Assembly: GCF_023195755.1 (NCBI RefSeq)
Contig: NZ_CP096203.1
Coordinates: 868,001-932,000, forward strand
Reading direction: 5' to 3'
DNA from: Chryseobacterium nepalense
Lineage (GTDB): Bacteria > Bacteroidota > Bacteroidia > Flavobacteriales > Weeksellaceae
Length of the DNA stretch: 64,000 nucleotides
Shown piece after piece: positions 9,511 to 17,946 of the stretch. Under the pieces are notes generated by a model that was not told the DNA's origin, made no database searches, and saw nothing but the letters and a program-made list of their open reading frames with translations. A program made the position numbers and the translations under genes. The stretch's first letter is position 1, and each line of letters opens with the position of its first letter.

Positions 9511-9537
9511 AAAAACATTAAATAAACACGAAAAAAA

Positions 9538-10659
9538 ATGCATCAATTTACTATTGGAATCGAAGAAGAGTATCAAATCATTGATGTTGAGAGCCGTGAC
9601 CTGGTCTCTCATGTTTCGAAAATTATCGAAGGCGGAAAAGCCGTTTTAAGCGAAAACTTAAAGCACGAAATGCACGAATCCATGATCGAAATGGAAACGG
9701 GAATCTGCCAGAATATCCAGGAAGCCAAAACGGAATTAACCAACCTGAGAAGACATCTTATCAAAACAGCCCATGAACAGGGACTTCGCGTTTCCGGCGG
9801 GGGAACACATCCTTTTTCAAACTGGGAACACAACACCATTACCAACGGCGAACGATATATCAAAATCGTTGATGACATGGGCGATGTGGCACGTGGAAAT
9901 CTTATTTTCGGGCTGCACGTTCATATCGGAATTCCAAACCGTGAAGAAGGAGTGAGAATACAGAATGTGATGCGATATTTTCTTCCGCACGTTTATGCGC
10001 TGTCTACCAATTCACCATTCTGGATCGGAAGAAATACCGGTTTCAAGTCTTACAGACAGGAAATTTTCGTAAAATTCCCAAGAACCGGGATTCCAAGCTT
10101 TTTTAATTCCCTGGCTGAGTTCGATAGCTATGTGGATCTTCTGGTGAAAACAGGAACCATAGACAATGCCAAGAAGATATGGTGGGATCTTCGGGTTCAT
10201 CCGTTTTACCCTACCATTGAATTCAGGATTTGCGATATGCCTTTAAGAATAGATGAAACCGTTTGCTTAGCTGCAATTATGCAGTCTCTTGTAGCAAAAA
10301 TTTATAAACTTCATCAGCAGAATTTAAGTTTCAGGAGCTATAGAAGGTTATTGCTGAACGAAAATAAATGGAGAGCATCCAAAAGCGGAATAGAAGCGCA
10401 TCTTATCGATTTCGGGAAAGAAGAATCCGTACCGTATCCGGATCTTCTGAAGGAACTCCTTGAATTTATTGATGATGTGGTAGACGAATTGGGATGCAGG
10501 AAAGAAGTAGAATATGCATGGACCATTCTTGAAAACGGAACGGGTGCAGACCGCCAGCTCAGAATATTTAATGAAACCGGCGATCTTACAAAAGTTGTTG
10601 ATTATATGATCTCTGAAACAGAATACGGCATTACTCATGGAGAAGTTTTACATTCATAA
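9538..10659 (+). CDS. Carboxylate-amine ligase, YbdK/GCS2 family
   Basis: The 373-residue protein belongs to the glutamate-cysteine ligase GCS2-like family (YbdK type). It opens with TIGIEEEYQIID, the acidic metal-binding strand of the family, followed by EMETGICQN, RVSGGGTHPF (84-93) and GLHVHIG (125-131), and EFRICDMPLR further on. Enzymes of this fold couple a gamma- or alpha-carboxylate to an amine using ATP and Mg2+. It lies between an ATP-grasp ligase and a class I glutamine amidotransferase, which suggests several successive amide-forming steps on one molecule. E. coli YbdK has weak gamma-glutamylcysteine ligase activity, but nothing here shows a glutathione role. Confidence 0.9.
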   Translation: MHQFTIGIEEEYQIIDVESRDLVSHVSKIIEGGKAVLSENLKHEMHESMIEMETGICQNIQEAKTELTNLRRHLIKTAHEQGLRVSGGGTHPFSNWEHNTITNGERYIKIVDDMGDVARGNLIFGLHVHIGIPNREEGVRIQNVMRYFLPHVYALSTNSPFWIGRNTGFKSYRQEIFVKFPRTGIPSFFNSLAEFDSYVDLLVKTGTIDNAKKIWWDLRVHPFYPTIEFRICDMPLRIDETVCLAAIMQSLVAKIYKLHQQNLSFRSYRRLLLNENKWRASKSGIEAHLIDFGKEESVPYPDLLKELLEFIDDVVDELGCRKEVEYAWTILENGTGADRQLRIFNETGDLTKVVDYMISETEYGITHGEVLHS

Positions 10660-10666
10660 TATTTGA

Positions 10667-10674
10667 TACATTTG
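10667..10674 (+). promoter_or_regulatory. Possible internal promoter TACATTTG
   Basis: TACATTTG (TAnnTTTG type) lies 18 bp before the ATG at 10693 in a 33-bp gap. It could give the glutamine amidotransferase gene an extra transcription start inside the operon. There is no convincing -33 element. Confidence 0.35.
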
Positions 10675-10692
10675 TATAAAATTTGAGATAAG

Positions 10693-11529
10693 ATGAAGGA
10701 TATTCGAATTGCTTTGCTGGATATGAATAATAATCAGATCAACCAGGGATTTAAAAATATTAAAGAAATTTCTGAAACCTTCAGGCAAAGCTGTACCGGG
10801 GAAAATGTAAGCATCACGACATTTGATGTGAGGTTTAAAAATGAAATTCCCGATATTGAAGATTTCGACATATTTATTTCTTCCGGAGGTCCCGGAAATC
10901 CGCACCGTGAAGGGTTTGAATGGGAAGATAGATTCAGTGCTTTTTTAGATTCAATTCACAATCACAACCGGATCAGCCAGAAGAAGAAATACCTTTTTTT
11001 AATCTGCCATTCTTTTCAGCTGGCAAGCATTCACTGGAAGCTGGGAAATATCTGTAAAAGAAAATCCTATTCATTCGGTGTAATGCCCATTCATAAAACA
11101 GAGGAGGGCGAAGAAGAATTTTTATTTAAAAATCTCCCGGATCCTTTCTACGCGGTGGATTCCCGTGCCTATCAGTTTATAGAACCGGACCATGAGCGGT
11201 TTGAAGAGCTGGGAATGAAAATTACTGCGATTGAAAAATTCCGTCCTCATATTGATCTGGAAAGAGCGGTAATGGCTGTGCGGTTTTCTGAGGAAATCTT
11301 CGGTACACAGTTTCATCCTGAAGCGAATCCTGAAGGAATGATTGAAAACCTGAAAGATGAAAAAAACAAATTGGCTATGATTGAAAATTTCGGAATGGAA
11401 AAGTATCTTGAAACCATCGAAAGAATTGATGATGAAGATAAAATTACCCTTACGCAGTCCCAGATTTTACCGAGATTTTTAGATTTTGCAAAGCAAAATA
11501 TTATCAACAGAGTAAATGTTCTGATTTAG
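10693..11529 (+). CDS. Class I glutamine amidotransferase (GMP-synthase-like)
   Basis: The 278-residue protein is a stand-alone triad-type glutamine amidotransferase. Asp/Gly-rich ISSGGPGNP (63-70) is followed by the nucleophile strand LFLICHSFQ, with Cys105, and by FGTQFHPEANPEG, with His208 and Glu210, so the Cys-His-Glu triad is intact. Such enzymes release ammonia from glutamine and pass it to a partner synthetase. No synthetase domain is fused, so the partner must be separate; the neighbouring ATP-grasp and GCS2-like ligases are the obvious candidates. A tail of about 60 residues follows the domain. A rho-independent terminator at 11550 ends the transcript. Confidence 0.86.
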   Translation: MKDIRIALLDMNNNQINQGFKNIKEISETFRQSCTGENVSITTFDVRFKNEIPDIEDFDIFISSGGPGNPHREGFEWEDRFSAFLDSIHNHNRISQKKKYLFLICHSFQLASIHWKLGNICKRKSYSFGVMPIHKTEEGEEEFLFKNLPDPFYAVDSRAYQFIEPDHERFEELGMKITAIEKFRPHIDLERAVMAVRFSEEIFGTQFHPEANPEGMIENLKDEKNKLAMIENFGMEKYLETIERIDDEDKITLTQSQILPRFLDFAKQNIINRVNVLI

Positions 11530-11549
11530 CAAAATATAGTTAGTAACAT

Positions 11550-11574
11550 AATCGGGCGATCGTCCGATTTTTTT
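11550..11574 (+). terminator. Rho-independent terminator after the ligase operon
   Basis: AATCGG and CCGATT arms enclose a CGATCG core, and a T run follows. It separates the amidotransferase from the next colinear gene at 11596. Confidence 0.75.
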
Positions 11575-11595
11575 AAATTACAACGAAAAAAGATT

Positions 11596-12780
11596 ATGAT
11601 TTCAGAATACAGAAAAAAGTTTAATCAGGAATTTTCGCAGGAAAAATATGCTCAGCTTAAAGAATATCTAAAGCAAAAAAGCGGACTGGAACCGGCATTC
11701 AGAATTTCTGAAAGTCCTTTATTCCTTACCAAAGATTTTGAAGCTAAACTGATCAATGCGAGCAAAAGTATTATTAATCAGATAAAAGCTTTATCCCCGG
11801 ATATTTTACAAAAAGCTGTTCCTGATAATTGCAGAGTTCCAAATGATACGGAAAAACCGCATTTTTTCACCATCGACTTCGGAATCTGTAAAAATGAAAC
11901 GGGAGAAGTGGAACCGCAATTAATTGAGCTTCAAGCTTTCCCTTCTTTATACGCTTTTCAAAAAGTTTTTGAAGATGCCTTCTGCGAAATTTATCCTTTC
12001 CTTTCTGAATTGAAAAATACAATGTCTCCTGACAATTTTAAAAACCATTTCAAAGATCTTATTATTGGAGACGAAAATCCGGAAAATGTTATCCTTCTGG
12101 AAATTTATCCTGAAAAGCAGAAAACAGCCATCGATTTTGTCCTGACAGAACAATTACTTGGAATAAAAACGGTTTGCCTTACCAAAGTAAAAAAGAACGG
12201 AAAAAAACTTTATTATGAGAATAATGGAAAATTAACCGAAATTAAAAGGATTTATAACCGTGTTATCTTTGATGAATTAGATCGGATTCCGGACCTGAAA
12301 ACTGAATTCGATTTCCGGGAAGATGTTGATGTAAAATGGATTACCCATCCCAACTGGTTTTTCAAAATTTCAAAATTTTTACTGCCTCTTTTACAACATC
12401 AATTTGTTCCGAAAAGTTATTTCCTGCATGAATTTCCCGAAACAGAGGATTTGAAAAATTTTGTTTTAAAGCCGTTGTTTTCTTTTGCCGGAAGCGGGGT
12501 GAATCTAAATCCTACGAAAGAAATTACAGATGCCATTGAAGATAAACAAAACTACATCCTGCAGAGAAAAGTAGACTATGCTCCTATTTTTGAGGATATC
12601 AACGGAGATTATTCGAAAGCAGAGATTCGTTTATTATATATCTGGCCTGAAAATAATGAAAGCCCGATTCTGATGGAGAATTTAGCAAGAATGACTAAGG
12701 CAGCGATGGTAAACGTCGATTTCAATAAAAAAGATGCCATCTGGATCGGAAGCTCGAATGCTTTTTTTGCGAAGGAATAG
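11596..12780 (+). CDS. ATP-grasp-like protein of unknown substrate (possibly circularly permuted type)
   Basis: I do not recognise this 394-residue protein as a named family. Visible features recall the glutathionylspermidine-synthase-like, circularly permuted ATP-grasps: an early acidic strand IELQAFPSLY (110-119), RIYNRVIFDEL (218-228), a lysine strand with a glycine-rich loop NFVLKPLFSFAGSGVNL (288-304), YILQRKVDY (320-328), AEIRLLYIW (342-350) and ENLARM (361-366). It has no signal peptide. It starts 66 bp after the amidotransferase, beyond a terminator, and its 3' end meets cphA. Position and motifs suggest one more amide ligase of the same pathway. The ligase call is inference; the gene itself is real. 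Confidence 0.65.
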   Translation: MISEYRKKFNQEFSQEKYAQLKEYLKQKSGLEPAFRISESPLFLTKDFEAKLINASKSIINQIKALSPDILQKAVPDNCRVPNDTEKPHFFTIDFGICKNETGEVEPQLIELQAFPSLYAFQKVFEDAFCEIYPFLSELKNTMSPDNFKNHFKDLIIGDENPENVILLEIYPEKQKTAIDFVLTEQLLGIKTVCLTKVKKNGKKLYYENNGKLTEIKRIYNRVIFDELDRIPDLKTEFDFREDVDVKWITHPNWFFKISKFLLPLLQHQFVPKSYFLHEFPETEDLKNFVLKPLFSFAGSGVNLNPTKEITDAIEDKQNYILQRKVDYAPIFEDINGDYSKAEIRLLYIWPENNESPILMENLARMTKAAMVNVDFNKKDAIWIGSSNAFFAKE

Positions 12781-12807
12781 TTTACTAAACTATAATAAAA
12801 GTTAGAA

Positions 12808-12839
12808 AAATTTCGGCATCTTCGATGCCGCCGAAATTT
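12808..12839. terminator. Bidirectional terminator between the 11596 gene and cphA
   Basis: AAATTTCGGCATC pairs with GATGCCGCCGAAATTT around a TTC loop (one arm has three extra bases). It lies in the 87-bp gap between the convergent genes. Confidence 0.7.
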
Positions 12840-12867
12840 ATAGAAATCCAAAACTTTAGAAATATAA

Positions 12868-15498
12868 TTATAGCATTTTATCGTCTTCCATTAATTCCCT
12901 GGTCTGATAATCCTGAACCAGATCAATTGCATTAGATATAACGTCGCTTAAGGCAGTGATAAAAGTACCTTCTTCAGCCATTCCCATTGCATGTTTCAGG
13001 GCTTCAATTTCTTTAGGAATAATTTCATAGCTTACATCTTTGCCCGAAGACTGCATACCTTCTATAATAAGTCCGTTAATTTCATCTTCCGTACGTCCGC
13101 GGAGATGCTTCTCATTTCGAATGATGATATGGTCAAACATTCTTCCTGCGATCTTTCCACACTCTTTAATATCACTATCCCTTCTGTCTCCTACCCCTGA
13201 AATAATCCCGATTTTTTTCGTTGCTTCAATATTTTTGAGATAATCTTCAATTGCTTCATAACCCGATGGATTGTGTGCGAAATCAATCAGCACCTTGAAA
13301 TTTTTAAACTTAAATACATTCAAACGTCCCGGAGTAAGCTGTGCACTTGGAATAAAAGTCCGTAAAGAATTGGAAATATCTTCAATCCCGAATCCATATA
13401 AATAACAGGCAAGACTCGCAGCCAGTACATTTTCAATCATGAATTTAGCCTTACCTTCCATGGTAATCGGAAAATCCTTTGCCTTGCCGATTCTTATTTT
13501 CCAGTCTCCTTTCTTGATTGTAACAAAACCTTCCTCATAAATACAGGTAATACGTCCTTCTTTCGCGAATTTCTGGATGTGCGGATTATTTTCATTCATA
13601 CTGAAAATGGCAACATGGCTATCCAGGTCATTAACAATTTTCATGGAATATTCATTATCTGCATTCAGAATACTCCACCCGTTTTTCTTTACACTATCGA
13701 GCACTACTCTTTTTACACGGGTAAGATCTTTAAGGTTATGAATATCATTCATGCCGAGATGATCCTCTTCAATATTGGTTAAAACCCCAATATCACATTG
13801 AGAAAATCCGAGCCCGGAACGTAAAATTCCGCCACGCGCAGTCTCAAGCACCGCAAACTCTACGGTAGGGTCTTTTAGAATAAACTCTGCAGAAAGCGGT
13901 CCTGTAGTATCGCCTTTCGACAGCATGGTATTCTGAATATAAATTCCGTCTGAAGTCGTAAAGCCAACTCTGTAGCCGTTACTTTTTACGATGTGTGAAA
14001 TAAGTCTTGTGGTGGTAGTCTTACCGTTGGTTCCCGTAACCGCAATAATCGGAATGGTAAAAGGTTTTCCCGGAGGATACAGCATATCTACTACTGGTGC
14101 GGCAACGTTTCTCGGCAATCCTTCGCTTGGCGCCAGATGCATTCTGAATCCCGGTGCGGCATTAACCTCAATGATGGCACCTCCACTTTCTTTTAAAGGC
14201 TGGGTAAGGTTTTCAGCCATAATATCAATTCCACAGACATCAAGACCGATAATTTTGGAAATTCTTTCAGCCATGGTAATGTTTTCAGGATGTATCATAT
14301 CTGTTACATCAATCGACGTACCTCCGGTTGAAAGATTGGCGGTAGATTTCAGATAAACGACCTCCCCTTTCTGGGGAACCGTTTCCAGGGTGTAGTTCAG
14401 TTTTTCCAAAAGCTCGGTGGTATCTTTATCAACCTCGATTTCCGTTAAAACATTTTCGTGTCCGTACCCTCTTCTCGGATCTTTATTTTCTTTTTCTATC
14501 AGTTGCTGAAGATTCAATTCCCCGTCGCCGACAACATGGGCGGGAACTCTTCTGGCAGCAGCCACCATTTTATTATTAATGACCAGCACCCTGAAATCAT
14601 ATCCTGTAATATACTTTTCTACAATTACTTTTTTGGAATATTTCTGGGCATGTTCCAGTCCGATTTTGGCAGATTCCCAATCATTGACATTTATAGAAGA
14701 TCCCTTTCCGTGATTTCCATCCAGAGGTTTAATAACCACGGGATATCCAATTTTTCGTACAACGCTGTCAAGTCCTTCTTCATCCATAATAAGATCTCCC
14801 ATAGGCACAGGAATCGCAGCATCATGCAGCATTCTTTTGGTAAGTTCTTTATTGCAGGCGATATCTACGGCAATAGAGCTTGTTTTTCCGGTAATGGTTG
14901 CCTGGAATCTCTGCTGGTTCACCCCATATCCAAGCTGTACCAAAGAGTTTGTCCCTAAACGGATCCAGGGGATTTTTCTGGAAACCGCTTCTTCTACAAT
15001 GCTTCCGGTAGAAGGTCCTAAACGAACCCTTTCACGGATTTCTTTAAGCTTCTGGATACAGGCGTTAAGATCATACTCCTCCCCTTTAATCAAAGCTTCT
15101 GCAATTTTTACAGATTCTTCCCCTGCAAAAATTCCGGCATTTTCTTCAATATAATTAAATACGACATTATAAACCCCGGGTGTTTTAGTCTCCCGCGTTC
15201 TTCCAAAGCCAACTTCCATTCCGGCAAGAGTCTGGATTTCCAGGGCGATGTGTTCAATAACGTGGCCCATCCATGTTCCCGTCTCAACGCGATGAAAAAA
15301 ACCTCCTTCCACTCCTTCGGAACATCTGTGAGTAAATAAAGAAGGCAATAACTTTTCTATTCTTTCTCTAAATCCTTCGATTTTATTAGTAGGAAAATTT
15401 TCCATCTCTTCCAGATCCAACCTCATCTGTATCAGCTTCTTTCGTCTGATACTCCAAATGTTCGGGCCGCGCAATGCCTGTATTTTTTCAATTTTCAT
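12868..15498 (-). CDS. cphA: Cyanophycin synthetase
   Basis: The 876-residue protein polymerises aspartate and arginine into cyanophycin, a nitrogen store with a poly-Asp backbone and Arg side branches. The N-terminal domain has HVIEHIALEIQTLAG and FGRTRETKTPG (about 79-108). The ATP-grasp domain (about 220-480) has VVIKPLDGNHGKG (254-266) and AIIEVNAAPGFRMH (441-454). The Mur-ligase-like domain has the P-loop VTGTNGKTTTT (487-497), ETARGGILR (552-560) and NIEEDHLG (575-582). Length and domain order match CphA1. The ATG at 15496-15498 faces cphB across a 198-bp divergent gap. Convergent with the ligase cluster, it forms a complete module with cphB and iaaA. Confidence 0.95.
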   Translation of the reverse strand: MKIEKIQALRGPNIWSIRRKKLIQMRLDLEEMENFPTNKIEGFRERIEKLLPSLFTHRCSEGVEGGFFHRVETGTWMGHVIEHIALEIQTLAGMEVGFGRTRETKTPGVYNVVFNYIEENAGIFAGEESVKIAEALIKGEEYDLNACIQKLKEIRERVRLGPSTGSIVEEAVSRKIPWIRLGTNSLVQLGYGVNQQRFQATITGKTSSIAVDIACNKELTKRMLHDAAIPVPMGDLIMDEEGLDSVVRKIGYPVVIKPLDGNHGKGSSINVNDWESAKIGLEHAQKYSKKVIVEKYITGYDFRVLVINNKMVAAARRVPAHVVGDGELNLQQLIEKENKDPRRGYGHENVLTEIEVDKDTTELLEKLNYTLETVPQKGEVVYLKSTANLSTGGTSIDVTDMIHPENITMAERISKIIGLDVCGIDIMAENLTQPLKESGGAIIEVNAAPGFRMHLAPSEGLPRNVAAPVVDMLYPPGKPFTIPIIAVTGTNGKTTTTRLISHIVKSNGYRVGFTTSDGIYIQNTMLSKGDTTGPLSAEFILKDPTVEFAVLETARGGILRSGLGFSQCDIGVLTNIEEDHLGMNDIHNLKDLTRVKRVVLDSVKKNGWSILNADNEYSMKIVNDLDSHVAIFSMNENNPHIQKFAKEGRITCIYEEGFVTIKKGDWKIRIGKAKDFPITMEGKAKFMIENVLAASLACYLYGFGIEDISNSLRTFIPSAQLTPGRLNVFKFKNFKVLIDFAHNPSGYEAIEDYLKNIEATKKIGIISGVGDRRDSDIKECGKIAGRMFDHIIIRNEKHLRGRTEDEINGLIIEGMQSSGKDVSYEIIPKEIEALKHAMGMAEEGTFITALSDVISNAIDLVQDYQTRELMEDDKML

Positions 15499-15682
15499 AG
15501 TCTATTTGCATTTTTAATAGTTAACAATAACTGCATTTAAAATCAAAGATAATGCAAAACCCTAAACAAAACTATACCACGTTTGAATATTTATTAAAAA
15601 TAATCATTCTTTAGTATTCATTCTAAAATCCTCAAAATCAATTTTATGTACCCTGAAATTTTTTCAGCTGTTAATATTTTTT

Positions 15683-15690
15683 TAAATTTG
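15683..15690 (+). promoter_or_regulatory. Promoter -7 element TAAATTTG for cphB
   Basis: TAAATTTG fits TAnnTTTG and ends only 6 bp before the chosen cphB ATG at 15697, which implies a nearly leaderless mRNA. An in-frame ATG at 15646 lies upstream of this element, which argues against that ATG as the start. Confidence 0.5.
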
Positions 15691-15696
15691 CAGCCT

Positions 15697-16587
15697 ATGA
15701 CGAAACCTGTTGGAAAATTAATTGTAATTGGTGGTGCAGTAAACAAAGGAAGTTTTGCAGAAACCGATTTTGATCAGAATATAGAAAAAAACCTGAATTT
15801 TTTTGAGCGAGGAATACTTAGAAAAATCATCAACGAGTCTAAGCATAAGGAAAACTCTGTAATTGAAATTATTACGACAGCGTCGCAGATTCCTCAGATT
15901 GTTGGCTCCGAATATAAAAAAGCCTTTGAATTTTTAGGGGCAAAAAATGTAAATATTCTGGATATTCATAACCGTGAAGAAGCCAATTCTGATGCAATTG
16001 TCGCAAGAGCAAATGCGGCCGACGTGGTGATGTTTACGGGCGGAGATCAGCTTCGTCTTACATCTATTCTGGGCGGAACAAGATTTCACGATACCATTTT
16101 ACTGAAGTATCAGGAACAGGATTTCATTTATTCCGGAACTTCTGCCGGTGCTGCTGCTGCGTCTGAAAACATGATTTATCAGGGAAGCAGTTCTGAAGCA
16201 TTGCTCAAAGGCGAAATTAAAACCACACAGGGACTAGGACTGATCGACAATGTCATTATTGATACGCATTTTGTACAGAGAGGAAGAATCGGAAGACTGT
16301 TCCAGGCTGTGGTAAATAATCCGAGAACACTGGGAATCGGGCTTGGAGAAGATACCGGTCTGTTTATTTATAATGATGTAATGACGGCCGTAGGTTCCGG
16401 ACTGGTAATTCTGGTTGACGGAAGATTCATTAAAGATACCAATCTTACGAATATTAACCTTGGAGAACCGATTTCTATTGATAACCTCACGGTGCACGTG
16501 ATGTCCATGAATGATCATTATGACCTTACAACAAAGGTGCTGACAATAGAAAATTCACAATTTAATCCTATTCCGCAGGAAAAATAG
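15697..16587 (+). CDS. cphB: Cyanophycinase
   Basis: This 296-residue peptidase of family S51 cuts cyanophycin into beta-Asp-Arg dipeptides. It starts MTKPVGKLIVIGGAVNKG and has FTGGDQ (113-118), the nucleophile elbow GTSAGA with Ser149, and the substrate-site sequence DTHFVQRGR (189-197). There is no signal peptide, so it is the intracellular type. An ATG 51 bp upstream (15646) is in frame, but its 17 extra residues are unlike the family and overlap the promoter element, so I start at 15697. It is divergent from cphA and is followed after 96 bp by iaaA, which would split the released dipeptides. Confidence 0.93.
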   Translation: MTKPVGKLIVIGGAVNKGSFAETDFDQNIEKNLNFFERGILRKIINESKHKENSVIEIITTASQIPQIVGSEYKKAFEFLGAKNVNILDIHNREEANSDAIVARANAADVVMFTGGDQLRLTSILGGTRFHDTILLKYQEQDFIYSGTSAGAAAASENMIYQGSSSEALLKGEIKTTQGLGLIDNVIIDTHFVQRGRIGRLFQAVVNNPRTLGIGLGEDTGLFIYNDVMTAVGSGLVILVDGRFIKDTNLTNINLGEPISIDNLTVHVMSMNDHYDLTTKVLTIENSQFNPIPQEK

Positions 16588-16683
16588 CAAATCATATTTT
16601 TCAACGAATATTAATTATCATTCGCAAAATCATAACCGGTTTTGAAAAATTTGGCTATCTTGTCTTCTAAATAACAATATACA

Positions 16684-17526
16684 ATGAAGGTAATCATTCA
16701 CGGTGGATTCTTTTCAGAAAGCGATCAGAGTCATGAGGTAAAAACTGCCAAACAGGAGTCTCTGAAAAATATTGCAAAACAGGCTTTTGATTTTTTACAA
16801 ACCCATTCTGCTTTTGACACCGCTGCTTTTGCTGTTTCTTTACTGGAAAATGACGAACTGTACAACGCTGGTATCGGTTCCCAGATTCAAAGTGACGGAA
16901 TTATCAGGATGAGTGCTGCAATTATGAATGGCGAAACCCAGAAAATGAGCGGTGTGATCAATATTCAGGATGTAAAAAATCCTGTTTTTGTAGCGAAGGA
17001 ACTGATGAAAGAAGACGACAGGGTTCTGGGAGGTAGTGGTGCTAAAAAGTATGCTGCAGCCCATGGTTTTGAAAATTTTTCAACTGAAATCCCAAAAAGA
17101 AGACAGGAATATGAGGAAAAATTAAGCAACGGCGGAAAAGGAACCGTTGGTTGTGTGGTAATTGATAAAAGCGGAAAATTAGCCGTTGCTACCTCCACCG
17201 GAGGAAAAGGATTTGAAATCCCCGGGAGAATTTCGGATTCTGCAACTGTAGCCGGAAATTATGCCAATTCTTTCTGTGCTGTAAGCTGTACGGGAGTGGG
17301 AGAAGATATTGTAAGTAATGCAACAGCAGCGAAAATTGTTACAAGAGTAACTGATGGAATGTCCCTTAGCGAAGCTTTTGACAAAACCTTTGACGAACTG
17401 AAAACAATAGACGGATTTGCAGGCGCTATTGCAATTGATAAAGATGGAAATCTCGCCCACAGAGATTCTCACCCGACTATGGTTTTTGCAAGTTTTGACG
17501 GTGAAAATTTAGAAACCTTCAATTAA
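16684..17526 (+). CDS. iaaA: Isoaspartyl peptidase / plant-type asparaginase (Ntn hydrolase)
   Basis: The 280-residue precursor belongs to the Ntn-hydrolase asparaginase family T2, which self-cleaves before a threonine to give two subunits. The cleavage site GGKG-TVGCVV puts the nucleophile at Thr154; STGGKGFEIPGRISD (171-185) is the usual substrate loop, and NAGIGSQ is in the alpha part. It is a little shorter than the usual 310-320 residues. In cyanophycin users this enzyme hydrolyses beta-Asp-Arg to aspartate and arginine. Its place 96 bp after cphB supports that role. Plain asparaginase activity may also occur. Confidence 0.9.
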   Translation: MKVIIHGGFFSESDQSHEVKTAKQESLKNIAKQAFDFLQTHSAFDTAAFAVSLLENDELYNAGIGSQIQSDGIIRMSAAIMNGETQKMSGVINIQDVKNPVFVAKELMKEDDRVLGGSGAKKYAAAHGFENFSTEIPKRRQEYEEKLSNGGKGTVGCVVIDKSGKLAVATSTGGKGFEIPGRISDSATVAGNYANSFCAVSCTGVGEDIVSNATAAKIVTRVTDGMSLSEAFDKTFDELKTIDGFAGAIAIDKDGNLAHRDSHPTMVFASFDGENLETFN

Positions 17527-17625
17527 TTTTAACATTATTTTATAGTTCTGATATTTTTTTTGGCACGTATTTTACATGATTACTAATAACAAAATTTTAA
17601 TATTAACATTTAAAAAATAGAAATC

Positions 17626-17883
17626 ATGGGAAATAAAACAAAAGGTTTATTGGCACTGGTTGGACTTGGAGCTTTAGCATACTGGAAGTATAAAAACTCA
17701 AGTCCTGAACAACAACAAATGGTAAAAGATAAATTCAACAATGCAAAGGACAACCTAAACAAATGGGGGAATGATATTAAGGACAGAGCCAACAATGTTG
17801 CTTCCCAGGTTCAGGAAAAAGCGGATGAATTTAAAAGCCAAGCACAGGATACTGTAAATAAAGCACAGGAAACTGTAAGTTAA
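17626..17883 (+). CDS. YtxH-like small membrane-anchored protein
   Basis: This 85-residue protein has one short N-terminal hydrophobic segment (LLALVGLGALAYW, about residues 8-20) and then a charged, alanine- and glutamine-rich helix rich in K/D/N (about 30-85) with apolipoprotein- or LEA-like 11-residue periodicity. Similar Bacteroidota proteins are called YtxH domain proteins and are often linked with stress. It is a single gene, with an AT-rich leader and a strong terminator directly after it. The specific function is unknown. Confidence 0.7.
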   Translation: MGNKTKGLLALVGLGALAYWKYKNSSPEQQQMVKDKFNNAKDNLNKWGNDIKDRANNVASQVQEKADEFKSQAQDTVNKAQETVS

Positions 17884-17912
17884 GAATAGTTATTTAACAT
17901 TCATATATTCAG

Positions 17913-17946
17913 AAAAGTCATCGTAGTATTTATTACGATGACTTTT
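17913..17946. terminator. Bidirectional terminator between convergent genes
   Basis: A perfect 13-bp arm AAAAGTCATCGTA pairs with TACGATGACTTTT around an 8-nt loop. The right arm overlaps the last codons of the methyltransferase gene at 17933. Confidence 0.85.

Noticed and set aside
15646-15696. Seventeen-residue N-terminal extension of cyanophycinase
   Set aside because: The extension contains the TAAATTTG promoter element and is unlike the family start MTKPVGKLIVIGG.
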